A stretch of 64,000 nt of DNA from Clostridia bacterium (GCA_017403155.1 JAFQOP010000005.1:1-64000); one strand, 5' to 3'; counted from the first letter of the stretch, positions 33,701 to 42,287 are shown. Numbers and translations are program-made. Notes: a model not told the origin generated them from the sequence alone.

Positions 33701-35915
33701 CTGTTTTCTCGGAAAGGAGCTTCTTGTAAAGCTCATACACATTTTCTCCGTCCTTGAGCCTAGCCCAGCATCCCATTCTGTGAGCCATAGCCCAGCCCCA
33801 GCCCTCACTCTCGTTACCTCGGTTAAGCAACGAAACTCGAGCCGCGTCAAGCCACGCTGGTGTGTTTGAATTGATAGTGTTCGCAGGATAAAGACCTACA
33901 AGCTGAGAGATATGCCTGTGATTTGGGAAGTCTCCGACATCACAGTAATAGCTTTCCTCTCTGAATTCCTTTATCTGTCCCGAATATCCGACAAGGATTG
34001 CATCATACTTATCTATCTGCTCCTTAAGTGTAACAAGCACGGGAACCTCGTCAATCGATACGGCAACGCCGTCGACCTTTAATTCACCCATTTTCTCAAG
34101 CTTTTCTGCGAGCGCAAGGGTGTTCTTTGCGTTCTCGTAGGCAAAGGTCTGGTCGTACGTGCTTCCCTCGGTGTAGTACCACACGCCGTCAACGAACATT
34201 TCGGGTGAGTCGCTGTACGGATTAAGATAAGTTCCGTCAGGTTGCTCCTGCATAAGCGTAGTTATAAATCTTGAGGCACCCTCCAGGGCGTCGTATGAAA
34301 TTACAAGAGCCTCGGTATTTTGTGTAAACTCATACCAATCGTAGAAAAGCGCAAGCATAAAGCCAAGGTTTCCGGGGCTCCTGGAGCCTGATATAGTATA
34401 CGGTGTGGTTGCGGTGCCCAGACACCAGCCGTATACACCCTGCTCGCTTGAATACACGAAATTAGGATAATCGGAGCTATTGACCTTAAGGACGTAGGTT
34501 GCCATATCCTCCGCTGCCTCTTTATACGCCCGGTAATAGCTTACGTATCCCTCAAAGGTTTCTGCAAGGTTTGTTGTAAAGGCGGGCCAATAGTTCATCT
34601 GCTCGTTGATATTGTGCCACATGCCCGCACCAAAGGGTGCAACGTTGTATCTGTTCCACACTCCCTGCAAATTAGAAGGAAGAGAATTTTCGCGCGAGGA
34701 TGCTATCAAAAGATATCTGCCATACTGGAAATAAAGCTCCTCGAGATATCTGTTGTATCCTTCATTATCCTCGTATGGATATGAATTAAGTAGTTCATCG
34801 GTCGTAACGGTAGGCACAACGCCACCGATATCAAGCTCAACCCTCGAAAACAGCTCAGAATAATCGGCAACATGGTTTTCCTTAAGCTCCGCATAGCTTT
34901 TCTCAAGCGCGCATGCAAGCTCTGCACAGACGGTATCGCTTACTACAACCGTGTCATCGAGCTTTTCTGCAGGGGTGCTATTGCTGGTATTAAATATAGA
35001 AGGGTCAAGAACATAGTTCGTTCCAAGCGCAACAACTATGTATGCCTCGTTCGCTCCGGATACGGTCAGTCTGCCGTCATCAAGATACTCGCTTGTGCCG
35101 TCCTCTGCAGTGTACGTAACGTTTGATGCAGAAACCGTGCCACCATCCGATATAAGCTTATAGCGTGCCTCAAAGTCAACGTCGTAGTAGCCCATATTGC
35201 CCGAAAGGATTATGGTAGAGCTTTCCGCATCTGCCACAACCGTTCCACTTTTGCTCACTCCGTCGCCCTCATTCAATGCATACTCCTGCTCATAAGGCAC
35301 GGTAGGCCTAAGCGTGAAATTAAGGTTACCCTCACCTGATGCCGAAAGATATATTACAAGCACCTTGTCGGGGTACGAAACAAAGTATTCGCGCGTATAG
35401 CTTACGCCGGAATAATCATATTCTACAGTAGAAATCGCAGTTCTTAAATCGAGTCCGCGGCTGTAATTTGTTACCTCACTCGAGGGGTGCCCAAAATCAA
35501 GATAGGTTTCGGAGAAATTGTTAATTCCGCCGACGTTGATACCGTCTATTTTGGTAACACTTGCCAAGGTCTTTTCGCTTATCTGTATTCTCTCAGAATC
35601 AGTTCTGCCAAATACGTTAGCGCCGAAATAACCGTTTCCGAGAGGCATAGACCAGCGCTCCCAGCCGTCATTCTCATTGAGGGTGTAATATACACCCGTT
35701 GGATTGTTGGCTTTGTAATACCAGGACAAATCCTCATTTCCGTACGGCGCTTCCTCGTCATACCACAAACGAAGTGGCTTGCCGTTATCCGAAACTAAAA
35801 CCGTGGCATCCGAGTCGTACACAGCTGCACACACTATTGCCGATGCGCACAGGATCGATGCAATTAAAAACAATGCCACAAGCATAAACGCCTTCGATAA
35901 TAATTTCTTTTTCAT
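30753..35915 (-). CDS. Secreted multidomain GH95 alpha-L-fucosidase
   Basis: The 1720-residue protein has a signal peptide (KKKLLSKAFMLVALFLIASILC), a GH95 domain, FN3-like modules and two F5/8-type C (CBM32-like) modules (each with a segment like FLGKLFKETTG...TDGIDNSNTNRYAS, and RADSADHGSYPIKNISDGDTKTRW), ending in an unrecognised tail. GH95 motifs include GNGYFGANVFG, AGMWHNINEQMNYWP (the Asn pair) and GFQIDGNFGGTAG (catalytic-type Asp, as in bifidobacterial AfcA). It would remove terminal alpha-1,2-fucose from host or milk glycans outside the cell. ATG 35915 (AAGGAG six bases upstream) is preferred. It is divergent from an AraC regulator. Confidence 0.9.
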   Translation of the reverse strand: MKKKLLSKAFMLVALFLIASILCASAIVCAAVYDSDATVLVSDNGKPLRLWYDEEAPYGNEDLSWYYKANNPTGVYYTLNENDGWERWSMPLGNGYFGANVFGRTDSERIQISEKTLASVTKIDGINVGGINNFSETYLDFGHPSSEVTNYSRGLDLRTAISTVEYDYSGVSYTREYFVSYPDKVLVIYLSASGEGNLNFTLRPTVPYEQEYALNEGDGVSKSGTVVADAESSTIILSGNMGYYDVDFEARYKLISDGGTVSASNVTYTAEDGTSEYLDDGRLTVSGANEAYIVVALGTNYVLDPSIFNTSNSTPAEKLDDTVVVSDTVCAELACALEKSYAELKENHVADYSELFSRVELDIGGVVPTVTTDELLNSYPYEDNEGYNRYLEELYFQYGRYLLIASSRENSLPSNLQGVWNRYNVAPFGAGMWHNINEQMNYWPAFTTNLAETFEGYVSYYRAYKEAAEDMATYVLKVNSSDYPNFVYSSEQGVYGWCLGTATTPYTISGSRSPGNLGFMLALFYDWYEFTQNTEALVISYDALEGASRFITTLMQEQPDGTYLNPYSDSPEMFVDGVWYYTEGSTYDQTFAYENAKNTLALAEKLEKMGELKVDGVAVSIDEVPVLVTLKEQIDKYDAILVGYSGQIKEFREESYYCDVGDFPNHRHISQLVGLYPANTINSNTPAWLDAARVSLLNRGNESEGWGWAMAHRMGCWARLKDGENVYELYKKLLSEKTATNLWCLTNSGFQIDGNFGGTAGVAEMLLQSHEGYIEPLAAIPAAWASGQYNGLVARGNFTVSAAWDNNALTTLNIVSGSGGVCRVKCDGIAGATVYAVGETGKTVVESSISGGIIAFATEAGKTYIVSGFDDKENVSAPTAATAIMASADTLDISWNVAAGADSYAIYKAVENEPTYTKIAETTDTSISYNLSDGEKNKRMTFKVVSELDSGAQSDSGAIAYVVPIELTLSDCEAVVFDGSRLQITLFPEENPEGEYDKFSLYEVDNGVSTLVADSSYGVLIYDGYDSTKEYAVTATVGYVETAEYKIDGFVYARSPEAEANNIFLGKLFKETTGAAYYASYPISMVTDGIDNSNTNRYASNASHTKVVFELDLEGTYFLDTLVITAFQNYAETSRSLTDVVLQVYKDGVWSDGYSGYTTEIKLGSYNRFTLQLGALEAEVVRLTLTNTYSGGISIKEITCTDAPYTEVGAQKEVTDVLLGLTPEVIGRADSADHGSYPIKNISDGDTKTRWSSSGAMNNYMNVKFTLDGKYELYDLVVNMFDKKTAVSYVKLHYNGSVSTVYDKNSADNPAELIDITTKNYDYYFSLGGMKADAIEFYFVAGDSVDTSTKQWLSIFDITCTAKTEEKIYGIADKKALVDAIDYVNSFNLDAVDSQEREIIEGMLEDAIGNALNKPSNTVAISIMTAELNSACDHSHGITLGDCKLCGTMMLGVRAATVCLDDNISLYFYYHIDDAYLDDTEAYVSFALNGRVMEVKLTDAIKCDNGTYLFVCPLFVTEMTSAVETKLVLSDGEESEAVEYSVRAYAEHVLNNVDTNEEYERCAPLIKAMLDFGGYSQIYTGRYTDDLANEGLDEIDITVDFSEYEPTVSGELPEGIEYYGMSVVLDSYVRVKHYFKVDPSAEIPGGFISCADYYYVEIDGFTAVEYADMNTYSIGEWEISYCVMSYCYLANANNPTLEMQELISSIYNYYEQARLYKEVL

Positions 35916-35966
35916 TTTTTTCTCCTTTTCCATGATTCATAGACAAAAATATTTGCCACTGTCTTG

Positions 35967-35995
35967 ATTTTATCTGAAAAAGGTGCTAAAGTAAA
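35967..35995 (-). promoter_or_regulatory. Promoter of fucosidase operon
   Basis: On minus: TTTACT (35990-35995), a 17-base spacer and TAAAAT (35967-35972). The divergent AraC gene has only a TATAAT (36020-36025) and no good -35, as expected for an activator-dependent or autoregulated promoter. Confidence 0.6.
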
Positions 35996-36041
35996 TGTAG
36001 GAGAGAACAGAATTTTGTGTATAATCGTACAGGAGGTCAAG

Positions 36042-36941
36042 ATGGTATTCCCGCAAAAAATAGGTAATAACAAGCAGTTTCACTATCCTCTTTCTCAGTT
36101 GGAGGAACACCCTTTTGATATGATACGTGCCTTTATACAGCACGATTTCAACTGCCTTATGCATAGGCATGAATTCTACGAGCTCAACATCATCACAGAT
36201 GGATACGGCATGCATTATATAGAAGATGAGCGTTTTAGGGTAAAAAGGGGACAGGTGTATGTTATTCCCCCTATGGTTAAGCATGGATATTTGTGTGGAA
36301 AGGGGCTTGACGTATTTCACCTACACATTCACCCCGATTATTTCAAGCAGAATTACAATCTTTTAAAAAAACTGGCGGGATTTGACTCGCTTTTCAGGCT
36401 TGATACCAAGGAAACGCACAGTAGCTTTACAACCTATATCGAGCTGTCTGATGACGAATTTGAAAAAATTTATAATGAGAATATAATCAGCGTGTGTGAA
36501 TTCATTCACACATACGATCTGAAGAACATGATTCGAGCCATGTCAGAGGCAACCCTGCTCATCGTGGCGCTCTGTGAATCGTGCGCAAGATCGCTGAGCC
36601 TTATGTCAGCAAAGGACAGAGGCTTTGTTGAAAGCCTGTCCTACATAATCGAAAACATATCTAAAAAGATACGTGTCATTGACCTGGCAAGGGTTGCGAA
36701 AATGTCACGCACCGCATACTTTAATTATTTTCTTAAGGAAACAGGTCAAACACCGGCAGTATACATAATGAACAAAAGGCTTGAGCTTGCTTGCTCCCGA
36801 TTAAAAAGCACGGACAGAAGCATCGAGGATATTGCAACCGACGTTGGTTTTTGCGAAAGAGCGTATTTAATTAAATGCTTCAAAAAAAGGTACGGCATGA
36901 CTCCTACGGAATATAGAAGGAAAAACTCCGTAATGCCGTAG
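36042..36941 (+). CDS. AraC family transcriptional regulator (fucosidase locus)
   Basis: This 299-residue protein has an N-terminal cupin sensor (FNCLMHRHEFYELNIITDGYGMHYIEDERFRVKRGQVYVIPP) and a C-terminal double helix-turn-helix (IRVIDLARVAKMSRTAYFNYFLKETGQTPAVYIMNKRLELACSRL and SIEDIATDVGFCERAYLIKCFKKRYGMTPTEYRR). ATG 36042 follows AGGAGG (36031-36036) by five bases. It is divergently placed to the GH95 operon and so is likely its sugar-responsive activator. The inducer (fucose or an oligosaccharide) is inferred from context. Confidence 0.9.
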   Translation: MVFPQKIGNNKQFHYPLSQLEEHPFDMIRAFIQHDFNCLMHRHEFYELNIITDGYGMHYIEDERFRVKRGQVYVIPPMVKHGYLCGKGLDVFHLHIHPDYFKQNYNLLKKLAGFDSLFRLDTKETHSSFTTYIELSDDEFEKIYNENIISVCEFIHTYDLKNMIRAMSEATLLIVALCESCARSLSLMSAKDRGFVESLSYIIENISKKIRVIDLARVAKMSRTAYFNYFLKETGQTPAVYIMNKRLELACSRLKSTDRSIEDIATDVGFCERAYLIKCFKKRYGMTPTEYRRKNSVMP

Positions 36942-37026
36942 TATAACCTCCCGAACAACAAAACGTCAGAGGTAAAGTCATTCCCCGTTTTTGAAATAAC
37001 AAATTTTAAGGTCGGATATTTGGGAC

Positions 37027-37055
37027 TTGCCTTTTGTTGAAAAAGGTAGTATAAT
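37027..37055 (+). promoter_or_regulatory. Promoter of TIR gene
   Basis: TTGCCT (37027-37032), a 17-base spacer and TATAAT (37050-37055). Confidence 0.7.
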
Positions 37056-37085
37056 AGGGGCAGGAGCACAAGTGGAGGATGCAAA

Positions 37086-38045
37086 ATGAAGTTTGATGCC
37101 TTTATCAGCTACAGAAGAAAAAGCGGATTTGAAATAGCGCAGCTTATACGTGACCGCCTGAAGGAAAAGGGCATAAGCTGCTTTTTGGATTTGGAGCATG
37201 ACCGCGCAGAGACAACCGACGAAAAGCTCTACACCGCTATAAGCAATTCATCGAATTTCATACTGATTCTGTCCAAAAAGGCGTTAAATCGCTGTGTGAA
37301 AAAGGACGACTGGGTGCGAAAGGAGATATTGGAGGCCGTAAGACTCGGAAAATCTATTATACCGATAGAATATCCCGATTTTACCTGGCCGAAGAAGCTT
37401 AACCGCGCTCTTCCGGAGCAGATAGCGAGGCTTGAGGCACAGCACCGCGTGCCCTTTAGCCAGGACTATTTCCCTTATATGATTGATAAAATTCTAAGCT
37501 GCATGACGGATATAGAAATTAAACCCGTCAACCCGAAGAAAAGCTCACTGTACGTTGAAACGTCAAGGTTCATTCTGGATAACGCAAGGGACAACGACGC
37601 ACTTATAAGCATTGATATGGCGTTTCATGCAGGAAGTGAATGGATGCGCAACACCGACATGGTGGCGTCTCTGTCAGAGCTGCAGAAGGAGGGCTGCACG
37701 GTCCGCGTAATAATCAACTCTGCCGAGGCGGCAGAAAGGGTTTGCAAGCATATGCGCCAGCCTATGAAGAAATACGTTAAATTCGAGCAAAATATATCCG
37801 ACTGGGTTGAGATGGCAAAGCTCTACCCCCACTGTATTCAGCTTCGAGTTCTTGACGTTCCCCTTCTCCACCGACTTTATATCGTAAGAGGCAAGGACGG
37901 TGGGCAGGCAAACGTAAAGTATTACTCCTACGGCAACTACACTCCCGAGAAGGATTTTCGCCTCTCGTTCGAATCTCCCGACCCGGAATATCAGCTTTAT
38001 GCTGACGAGTTTGAGTATCTGTGGGGAATTGCAACCCCGATATAG
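37086..38045 (+). CDS. TIR domain protein with C-terminal PLD-like domain
   Basis: This 319-residue protein has an N-terminal TIR domain: MKFDAFISYRRKSG, GISCFLDLEH, SNFILILSKKAL, DDWVRKEILEAVRLGKSIIPI. The Glu of WVRKEI (E80) sits where TIR NAD+ hydrolases have their catalytic residue. Residues from about 150 form a second domain (ISIDMAFHAGSEWMRNTDMVASLSELQKEG, VRVIINSAEAAERV, LRVLDVPLLHRLYIVRGKDGG). It resembles the PLD-like domains often joined to TIR, but a full HKD motif is absent. It is a single gene with its own promoter, GGAGG and terminator. It could be an NAD-depleting defence protein or a signalling protein. Confidence 0.75.
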   Translation: MKFDAFISYRRKSGFEIAQLIRDRLKEKGISCFLDLEHDRAETTDEKLYTAISNSSNFILILSKKALNRCVKKDDWVRKEILEAVRLGKSIIPIEYPDFTWPKKLNRALPEQIARLEAQHRVPFSQDYFPYMIDKILSCMTDIEIKPVNPKKSSLYVETSRFILDNARDNDALISIDMAFHAGSEWMRNTDMVASLSELQKEGCTVRVIINSAEAAERVCKHMRQPMKKYVKFEQNISDWVEMAKLYPHCIQLRVLDVPLLHRLYIVRGKDGGQANVKYYSYGNYTPEKDFRLSFESPDPEYQLYADEFEYLWGIATPI

Positions 38046-38068
38046 CAGGAGCTCCTTATACACGCAAA

Positions 38069-38095
38069 AAAAAGCGAGTATGTGCCTCGCTTTTT
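38069..38095 (+). terminator. Terminator of TIR gene
   Basis: AAAAAGCGAG and CTCGCTTTTT form a 10-bp stem with a 7-base loop and a T-run. Confidence 0.85.
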
Positions 38096-38106
38096 GTATG
38101 ATTTTA

Positions 38107-38135
38107 TTGACTTCTCGCATAATATATGATAAAAT
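38107..38135 (+). promoter_or_regulatory. Promoter of cysK
   Basis: TTGACT (38107-38112), a 17-base spacer and TAAAAT (38130-38135). Confidence 0.78.
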
Positions 38136-38164
38136 GAGCCTATCCTGGCATAGCGAGGTTTACT

Positions 38165-39094
38165 ATGGGAAAAGTTTATTCATCAATCGACGAGCTTGTC
38201 GGCAAAACGCCACTGCTCCGCCTTGGAAAAACCGAGAAGGAATGCGGACTTTGTGCCGAGCTTTACGCAAAGCTCGAATGCTTCAACCCTGCCGGCTCGG
38301 TCAAGGACAGAGTCGCGCTGGAGATGATAAACGACGCTGAGGAGCGCGGTGCTATCGGCACGGGTGCCGTTATAATCGAGCCGACCTCGGGCAATACGGG
38401 CATCGGCATCGCTGCCGTGTGCGCTGCAAGAGGCTACAAGGCAATTATCGTTATGCCCGATACTATGAGTGTGGAGAGGCAGAAGCTGATGCGCGCATAT
38501 GGCGCGGAGGTAGTGCTCTCCGACGGAGCTCTCGGCATGACCGGAGCAATAAAGCTGGCAGAGGAGCTTCATAACAAGACCCCGGGCAGTATCATTGCGG
38601 GGCAGTTCGTAAATCCTGCAAATCCCGCGGCACACTACAAGACAACAGGTCCCGAGATATACGAGGCAATGGATGGCGATGTTGACATTCTCGTTGCCTG
38701 CGTTGGCACGGGCGGCACAATAAGCGGCACGGGCAGATACCTGAAGGAGAAAAATCCGAGCATCAAGGTTATTGCCGTTGAGCCGAAAACGAGCGCAGTT
38801 CTCTCGGGAGAGCGCGCAGGCAAGCACGGAATTCAGGGCATTGGTGCGGGCTTTGTGCCCGAAATTCTCGACACGGGTATATACGACGAGGTAATCAAGG
38901 TCACCGACAGAGAAGCTGAGACGGCTATGCTGGATGTCGCAAGACGCGAGGGTGTGCTTGTTGGAATTTCGTCAGGGGCGACACTCGCCGCTGCAAAAAG
39001 GGTCGCCATGCTCAAGGAAAACGGCGGCAAAAAAATTGTGGTTATCCTGCCCGACACGGGTGAGAGATATTTATCCTGCAACATATTTAATTAA
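38165..39094 (+). CDS. cysK: Cysteine synthase (O-acetylserine sulfhydrylase)
   Basis: This 309-residue PLP enzyme makes cysteine from O-acetylserine and sulfide. Family motifs are NPAGSVKDR with the PLP lysine K47, PTSGNTGIG (residues 73-81), CVGTGGTISGTGRYLKE, GIQGIGAGFVP and LPDTGERYLSC at the C-terminus. Length and order match CysK and no CBS domain is attached. No serine acetyltransferase gene is adjacent. It is followed 11 bases later by GH20, probably co-transcribed. Confidence 0.94.
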   Translation: MGKVYSSIDELVGKTPLLRLGKTEKECGLCAELYAKLECFNPAGSVKDRVALEMINDAEERGAIGTGAVIIEPTSGNTGIGIAAVCAARGYKAIIVMPDTMSVERQKLMRAYGAEVVLSDGALGMTGAIKLAEELHNKTPGSIIAGQFVNPANPAAHYKTTGPEIYEAMDGDVDILVACVGTGGTISGTGRYLKEKNPSIKVIAVEPKTSAVLSGERAGKHGIQGIGAGFVPEILDTGIYDEVIKVTDREAETAMLDVARREGVLVGISSGATLAAAKRVAMLKENGGKKIVVILPDTGERYLSCNIFN

Positions 39095-39105
39095 GGAGAA
39101 TAGCA

Positions 39106-40728
39106 ATGGCAAAGAATTATGAATCTCTTGGTGTAATGATTGATTTCTCGCGCAACGGCGTTATGACCGTACCCGCGCTCAAGACCTATCTCACCACCCT
39201 TCGCAAGATGGGCTACAACACGCTCTTCCTTTATATGGAGGACACATACGAGGTTGAGGGCGAGCCCTACTTCGGTTATATGCGCTCCCGCTACTCTATC
39301 GAGGAGATGAAGGAGATTGACGAGTTTTGTGCATCCGTTGGAATCGAGGCAATCCCCTGCATTCAGACACTGGCACATATGAAGACATTCTTCAAGTGGG
39401 ACGCTGTGCCGACTGACTGCGACGATATTCTCCTCGCAGGGGACGAGCGCACCTACACACTCATCGAAAATATGTTCAAGACTCTCTCCTCCTGCTTCCG
39501 CTCGAAGAGAATACATATCGGTATGGACGAGGCACATCTGCTCGGAAAGGGCAAATACTATCATCTTCACGGTCACGTGCCCTCAAGTCAGATAATCAAG
39601 GAGCACCTTGACAGAATCGTTGAGATTGCAAAGCCCTACGGCTATGATCTCCTTCTTTGGTCGGATATGTTCTTCCGCATTTGGAACAGCGACGGCTACT
39701 ACGTAAAGGAATACACTGAAATTCCCAAGGAGGTCACCGAATCCCTCCCCGACAGCGTTAAGCCCGTATACTGGGACTACTATCACCTTGACGAGGAAAC
39801 CTACGACGTTATGCTTCGCATGCACAAGCAATTCGGCGGCGAGACCTGGTTTGCAGGCGGTGACTGGAGCTGGGCGGGCTTTGCACCCCTCAACGACTTC
39901 TCAATCCGCACAATGCGCGAGGCTATGAAGGCATGCAGAAAGAACAAGACGAAGAACATCTTCTTTACAATGTGGGGAGACGACGGCATGGAATGCTCTC
40001 ACTTCTCCCAGCTTCCCTCTCTCCTTTATATCGCAGAGTATGCAAGAGGCAACTACGATGAGGAAAAAATAAAGGCGAAGTTCAAGCGCATTACAGGAGT
40101 TGACTTTGACACCTTTATGCTTACTGATATTCCCAACAAAATTGACGACAGCGCGAAAACCTCCGAAAACCCCTCCAAGTATCTTCTCTACTCCGACCCC
40201 TTCCTCGGTTTCCTTGACTATACCGTGGCAAGCGGCATCGGCGGCATCTATGCCGAGCATACAAGGGCTCTTGCAGAAGCGGCAAAGAAAACGAGAAAAT
40301 ACGGCTATTTATTTAACACGCTTGCTGCCCTTTGCGACGTTCTGTCAATCAAGGCGGAGCTGGGCACGAAGATAAGAGCTGCATACAAGGCAGCCGACAA
40401 GGTTGAGCTCGCAAGAATCGCAAACGAGGACTGCACCGCACTTATCAAGAAGACGAAGGTGCTTCACCGCGCCTTTGAGCGTCAGTGGTATCTCGAGAAC
40501 AAGCCCTCGGGCTTTGAGGTTCATGACGGACGCATGGGCGCACTTATGCAGAGGCTTGACTCCTGCAAGCGCCGTCTGCTCCTCTACTGCGACGGAAAGC
40601 TCGACAGAATTGAGGAGCTTGAATGCGATCTCCTTCCCCTTAACTTCGGCAGAGGCAAGGGCAAGGCAATTACATACACCTGCTACGGCAGGATAGTTAC
40701 CGCAAATCAGTTCACCCATTCCTTATAA
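39106..40728 (+). CDS. GH20-type beta-N-acetylhexosaminidase, cytoplasmic
   Basis: The 540-residue protein has a GH20 catalytic barrel at its start without the usual N-terminal GH20b domain. It begins LGVMIDFSRNGVMTVPALKTYLTTLRKMGYNTLFLYMEDT, continues with GIEAIPCIQTLAHMK, and has the catalytic Asp-Glu pair (D141, E142) in IHIGMDEAHLLG. LLLWSDMFFR and IFFTMWGDDGMECSHFS follow, and then a helical C-terminal domain. With no signal peptide, it would cut terminal GlcNAc or GalNAc from imported oligosaccharides. It lies 11 bases behind cysK and ends at a bidirectional terminator. Confidence 0.85.
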   Translation: MAKNYESLGVMIDFSRNGVMTVPALKTYLTTLRKMGYNTLFLYMEDTYEVEGEPYFGYMRSRYSIEEMKEIDEFCASVGIEAIPCIQTLAHMKTFFKWDAVPTDCDDILLAGDERTYTLIENMFKTLSSCFRSKRIHIGMDEAHLLGKGKYYHLHGHVPSSQIIKEHLDRIVEIAKPYGYDLLLWSDMFFRIWNSDGYYVKEYTEIPKEVTESLPDSVKPVYWDYYHLDEETYDVMLRMHKQFGGETWFAGGDWSWAGFAPLNDFSIRTMREAMKACRKNKTKNIFFTMWGDDGMECSHFSQLPSLLYIAEYARGNYDEEKIKAKFKRITGVDFDTFMLTDIPNKIDDSAKTSENPSKYLLYSDPFLGFLDYTVASGIGGIYAEHTRALAEAAKKTRKYGYLFNTLAALCDVLSIKAELGTKIRAAYKAADKVELARIANEDCTALIKKTKVLHRAFERQWYLENKPSGFEVHDGRMGALMQRLDSCKRRLLLYCDGKLDRIEELECDLLPLNFGRGKGKAITYTCYGRIVTANQFTHSL

Positions 40729-40756
40729 GGGCTGCTTTGTTTCGGCATAAGCAAAC

Positions 40757-40793
40757 AAAAAGAGGCGTTACTTTTCAGGTAATGCCTCTTTTT
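40757..40793. terminator. Bidirectional terminator (GH20 / HD protein)
   Basis: A roughly 15-bp stem (40757-40771 with 40779-40793, loop TTTTCAG) has A and T tracts at its two ends. Confidence 0.88.
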
Positions 40794-40801
40794 TATATAA
40801 T

Positions 40802-41389
40802 TTACTGCTTTTTCTTTCCCTCGACGAAGTAGGTTGCCTCGCTGTCGGCTGTGGAGAGGGCGAAGGCGAGGGGGAACATTTCAAAGGCAGCAGAGATATT
40901 GCGCGGGTCCTCGGTAGAGGAATAGCCCATGTGGTATCTGATGGCAAATGCCTCCTCACGGGTGAGGCGCATATAGCCCGAGGCTATGTAGACACTCTTC
41001 TCTCCGTGACCGTAGGGGAGCTGGTCATCATATTCGAAGGTGTCAACCTTCTGCCAGGTGCCCTTCTCGTCCTTGACGTTGCGAAAGCCCTTTTTATAAA
41101 CACCTATCTTGCACAGGTCGTGGAGCAGTGCAACGATGGCAATGCTCTCCTCGCTGTACTCTGCTCCGAGCATCTTTCTCGTGCGCTCGGCGCCGAGGTA
41201 GCTCTTCAGGCAGTCGTAGACGTTCAGAGAGTGCTCACACAGGCCTCCCTCGTGCGAGCAGTGAAAGCGCGCGCTGGCAGGCGCTGTGAAGAAGTCGGAG
41301 GAGAGGAGGTAGTCAAGAAGCTTGTCTGCTCCCTCGCGCTTTATAGCGCTCTTGTATATTTCTATGAATCGTTCCTTTGCGTTTATCAT
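40802..41389 (-). CDS. HD domain protein
   Basis: This 195-residue predicted metal-dependent phosphohydrolase has ligands visible in ARFHCSHEGGLCEHSLNVYDCL and the HD pair in IVALLHDLCKIGVYKKG, followed by LPYGHGEKSVYIASGYM and AIRYHMGY. The substrate is unknown; such single HD proteins often act on nucleotides. It overlaps the upstream isomerase-like gene by four bases (ATGA), so the two are translationally coupled. Confidence 0.85.
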   Translation of the reverse strand: MINAKERFIEIYKSAIKREGADKLLDYLLSSDFFTAPASARFHCSHEGGLCEHSLNVYDCLKSYLGAERTRKMLGAEYSEESIAIVALLHDLCKIGVYKKGFRNVKDEKGTWQKVDTFEYDDQLPYGHGEKSVYIASGYMRLTREEAFAIRYHMGYSSTEDPRNISAAFEMFPLAFALSTADSEATYFVEGKKKQ

Positions 41390-42177
41390 TGCTTCATTAC
41401 TCCGTTCTTTTTAAGATATTCTACGCTCTGAACAAGCCCATCAACCGTTTTTACCTCTATGAGGCAGGTCTCGCCTGCGAGGGCTGACAGCTTTGCCGAT
41501 ATATCGACCTCCCCAGTACCGAGCGGCATATGCGGCTTTGCACCCACAACGTCGTGCAAATGCAGGTGGCGAAGCCTCTCGGGGTTGGCTGCGAAGACGT
41601 GACTATCCTTAAAGCCGAGGCATGCCTCATGGCCGGTGTCAAGGGTCAGGGCAAAGACAGGGCTCGCAAGAAAAAGAGGCATCACCCGAAGCTGGCTCTC
41701 GGTGAATGGGTTGGTATCCACGTTTTCGATCGCTATCAGAATGCCCGAATCGCCTATCTCCTCCTCGCACATTTCGATGAATTTCTTTACACGGGTGCAG
41801 TATTCGTCAAAATAAACGTCGGAAAGAAGGATAACTCTACCGGGGAGGGTAACGTAAACTCCTCTTTGCAAATGCAGATTGATTACGGGGATGTCGAGCG
41901 CCCTTGCCACTCGGATGGTATCGCGCATAACGTCAAAGTAGCACTCGGACACCTTCGGGTTGAAGTCGAAGGGATTGAGCTGCTCGTCGGCATGGATTGT
42001 GTAGAAGATGCCGTATTCTCTCATGAGGCGCGAAAGCTCGGCTATATTCACCCTATCCGCACTGTACTGCGGAAAGCTCATATTTATTTCAACAAAGTCG
42101 ATGCCGCACCTTTTTGCGACCTCACAGCACTCGTAGATATCCTTGCATTCCACAAGAGTCGGCATTCCGAATTTCAT
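41386..42177 (-). CDS. Sugar phosphate isomerase/epimerase-like TIM barrel protein
   Basis: This 263-residue protein of the xylose isomerase-like superfamily has FGMPTLVECKDIYECCEVAKRCGIDFVEINMSFP, YTIHADEQLNPFD, NLHLQRGVY, IAIENVDTNPF, LTLDTGHEACL and HLHDVVGAKPHMPLGTGEVDI, which carry the metal-binding Glu/Asp/His positions of this fold. The reaction cannot be told. It is the first gene of a two-gene operon with the HD protein, from the promoter at 42211-42239. Confidence 0.85.
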   Translation of the reverse strand: MKFGMPTLVECKDIYECCEVAKRCGIDFVEINMSFPQYSADRVNIAELSRLMREYGIFYTIHADEQLNPFDFNPKVSECYFDVMRDTIRVARALDIPVINLHLQRGVYVTLPGRVILLSDVYFDEYCTRVKKFIEMCEEEIGDSGILIAIENVDTNPFTESQLRVMPLFLASPVFALTLDTGHEACLGFKDSHVFAANPERLRHLHLHDVVGAKPHMPLGTGEVDISAKLSALAGETCLIEVKTVDGLVQSVEYLKKNGVMKQ

Positions 42178-42210
42178 TCTCTCACAACACTCCGTCAGCT
42201 TTTTTCTATT

Positions 42211-42239
42211 ATTTTACCATCTTTCTCTTCCCTTTTCAA
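42211..42239 (-). promoter_or_regulatory. Promoter of isomerase-HD operon
   Basis: On minus: TTGAAA (42234-42239), a 17-base spacer and TAAAAT (42211-42216). Confidence 0.72.
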
Positions 42240-42258
42240 GTGGATATTGCTTTTTTGC

Positions 42259-42287
42259 TTGACTTTGGCAAAAATTTAATGTAAAAT
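42259..42287 (+). promoter_or_regulatory. Promoter of HMA-domain gene
   Basis: TTGACT (42259-42264), a 17-base spacer and TAAAAT (42282-42287). Confidence 0.78.

Noticed and set aside
37086..38045. Thoeris-type defence system
   Set aside because: The TIR gene has no ThsA-like or other effector gene beside it; the neighbours are a regulator, cysteine synthase and glycosidases.
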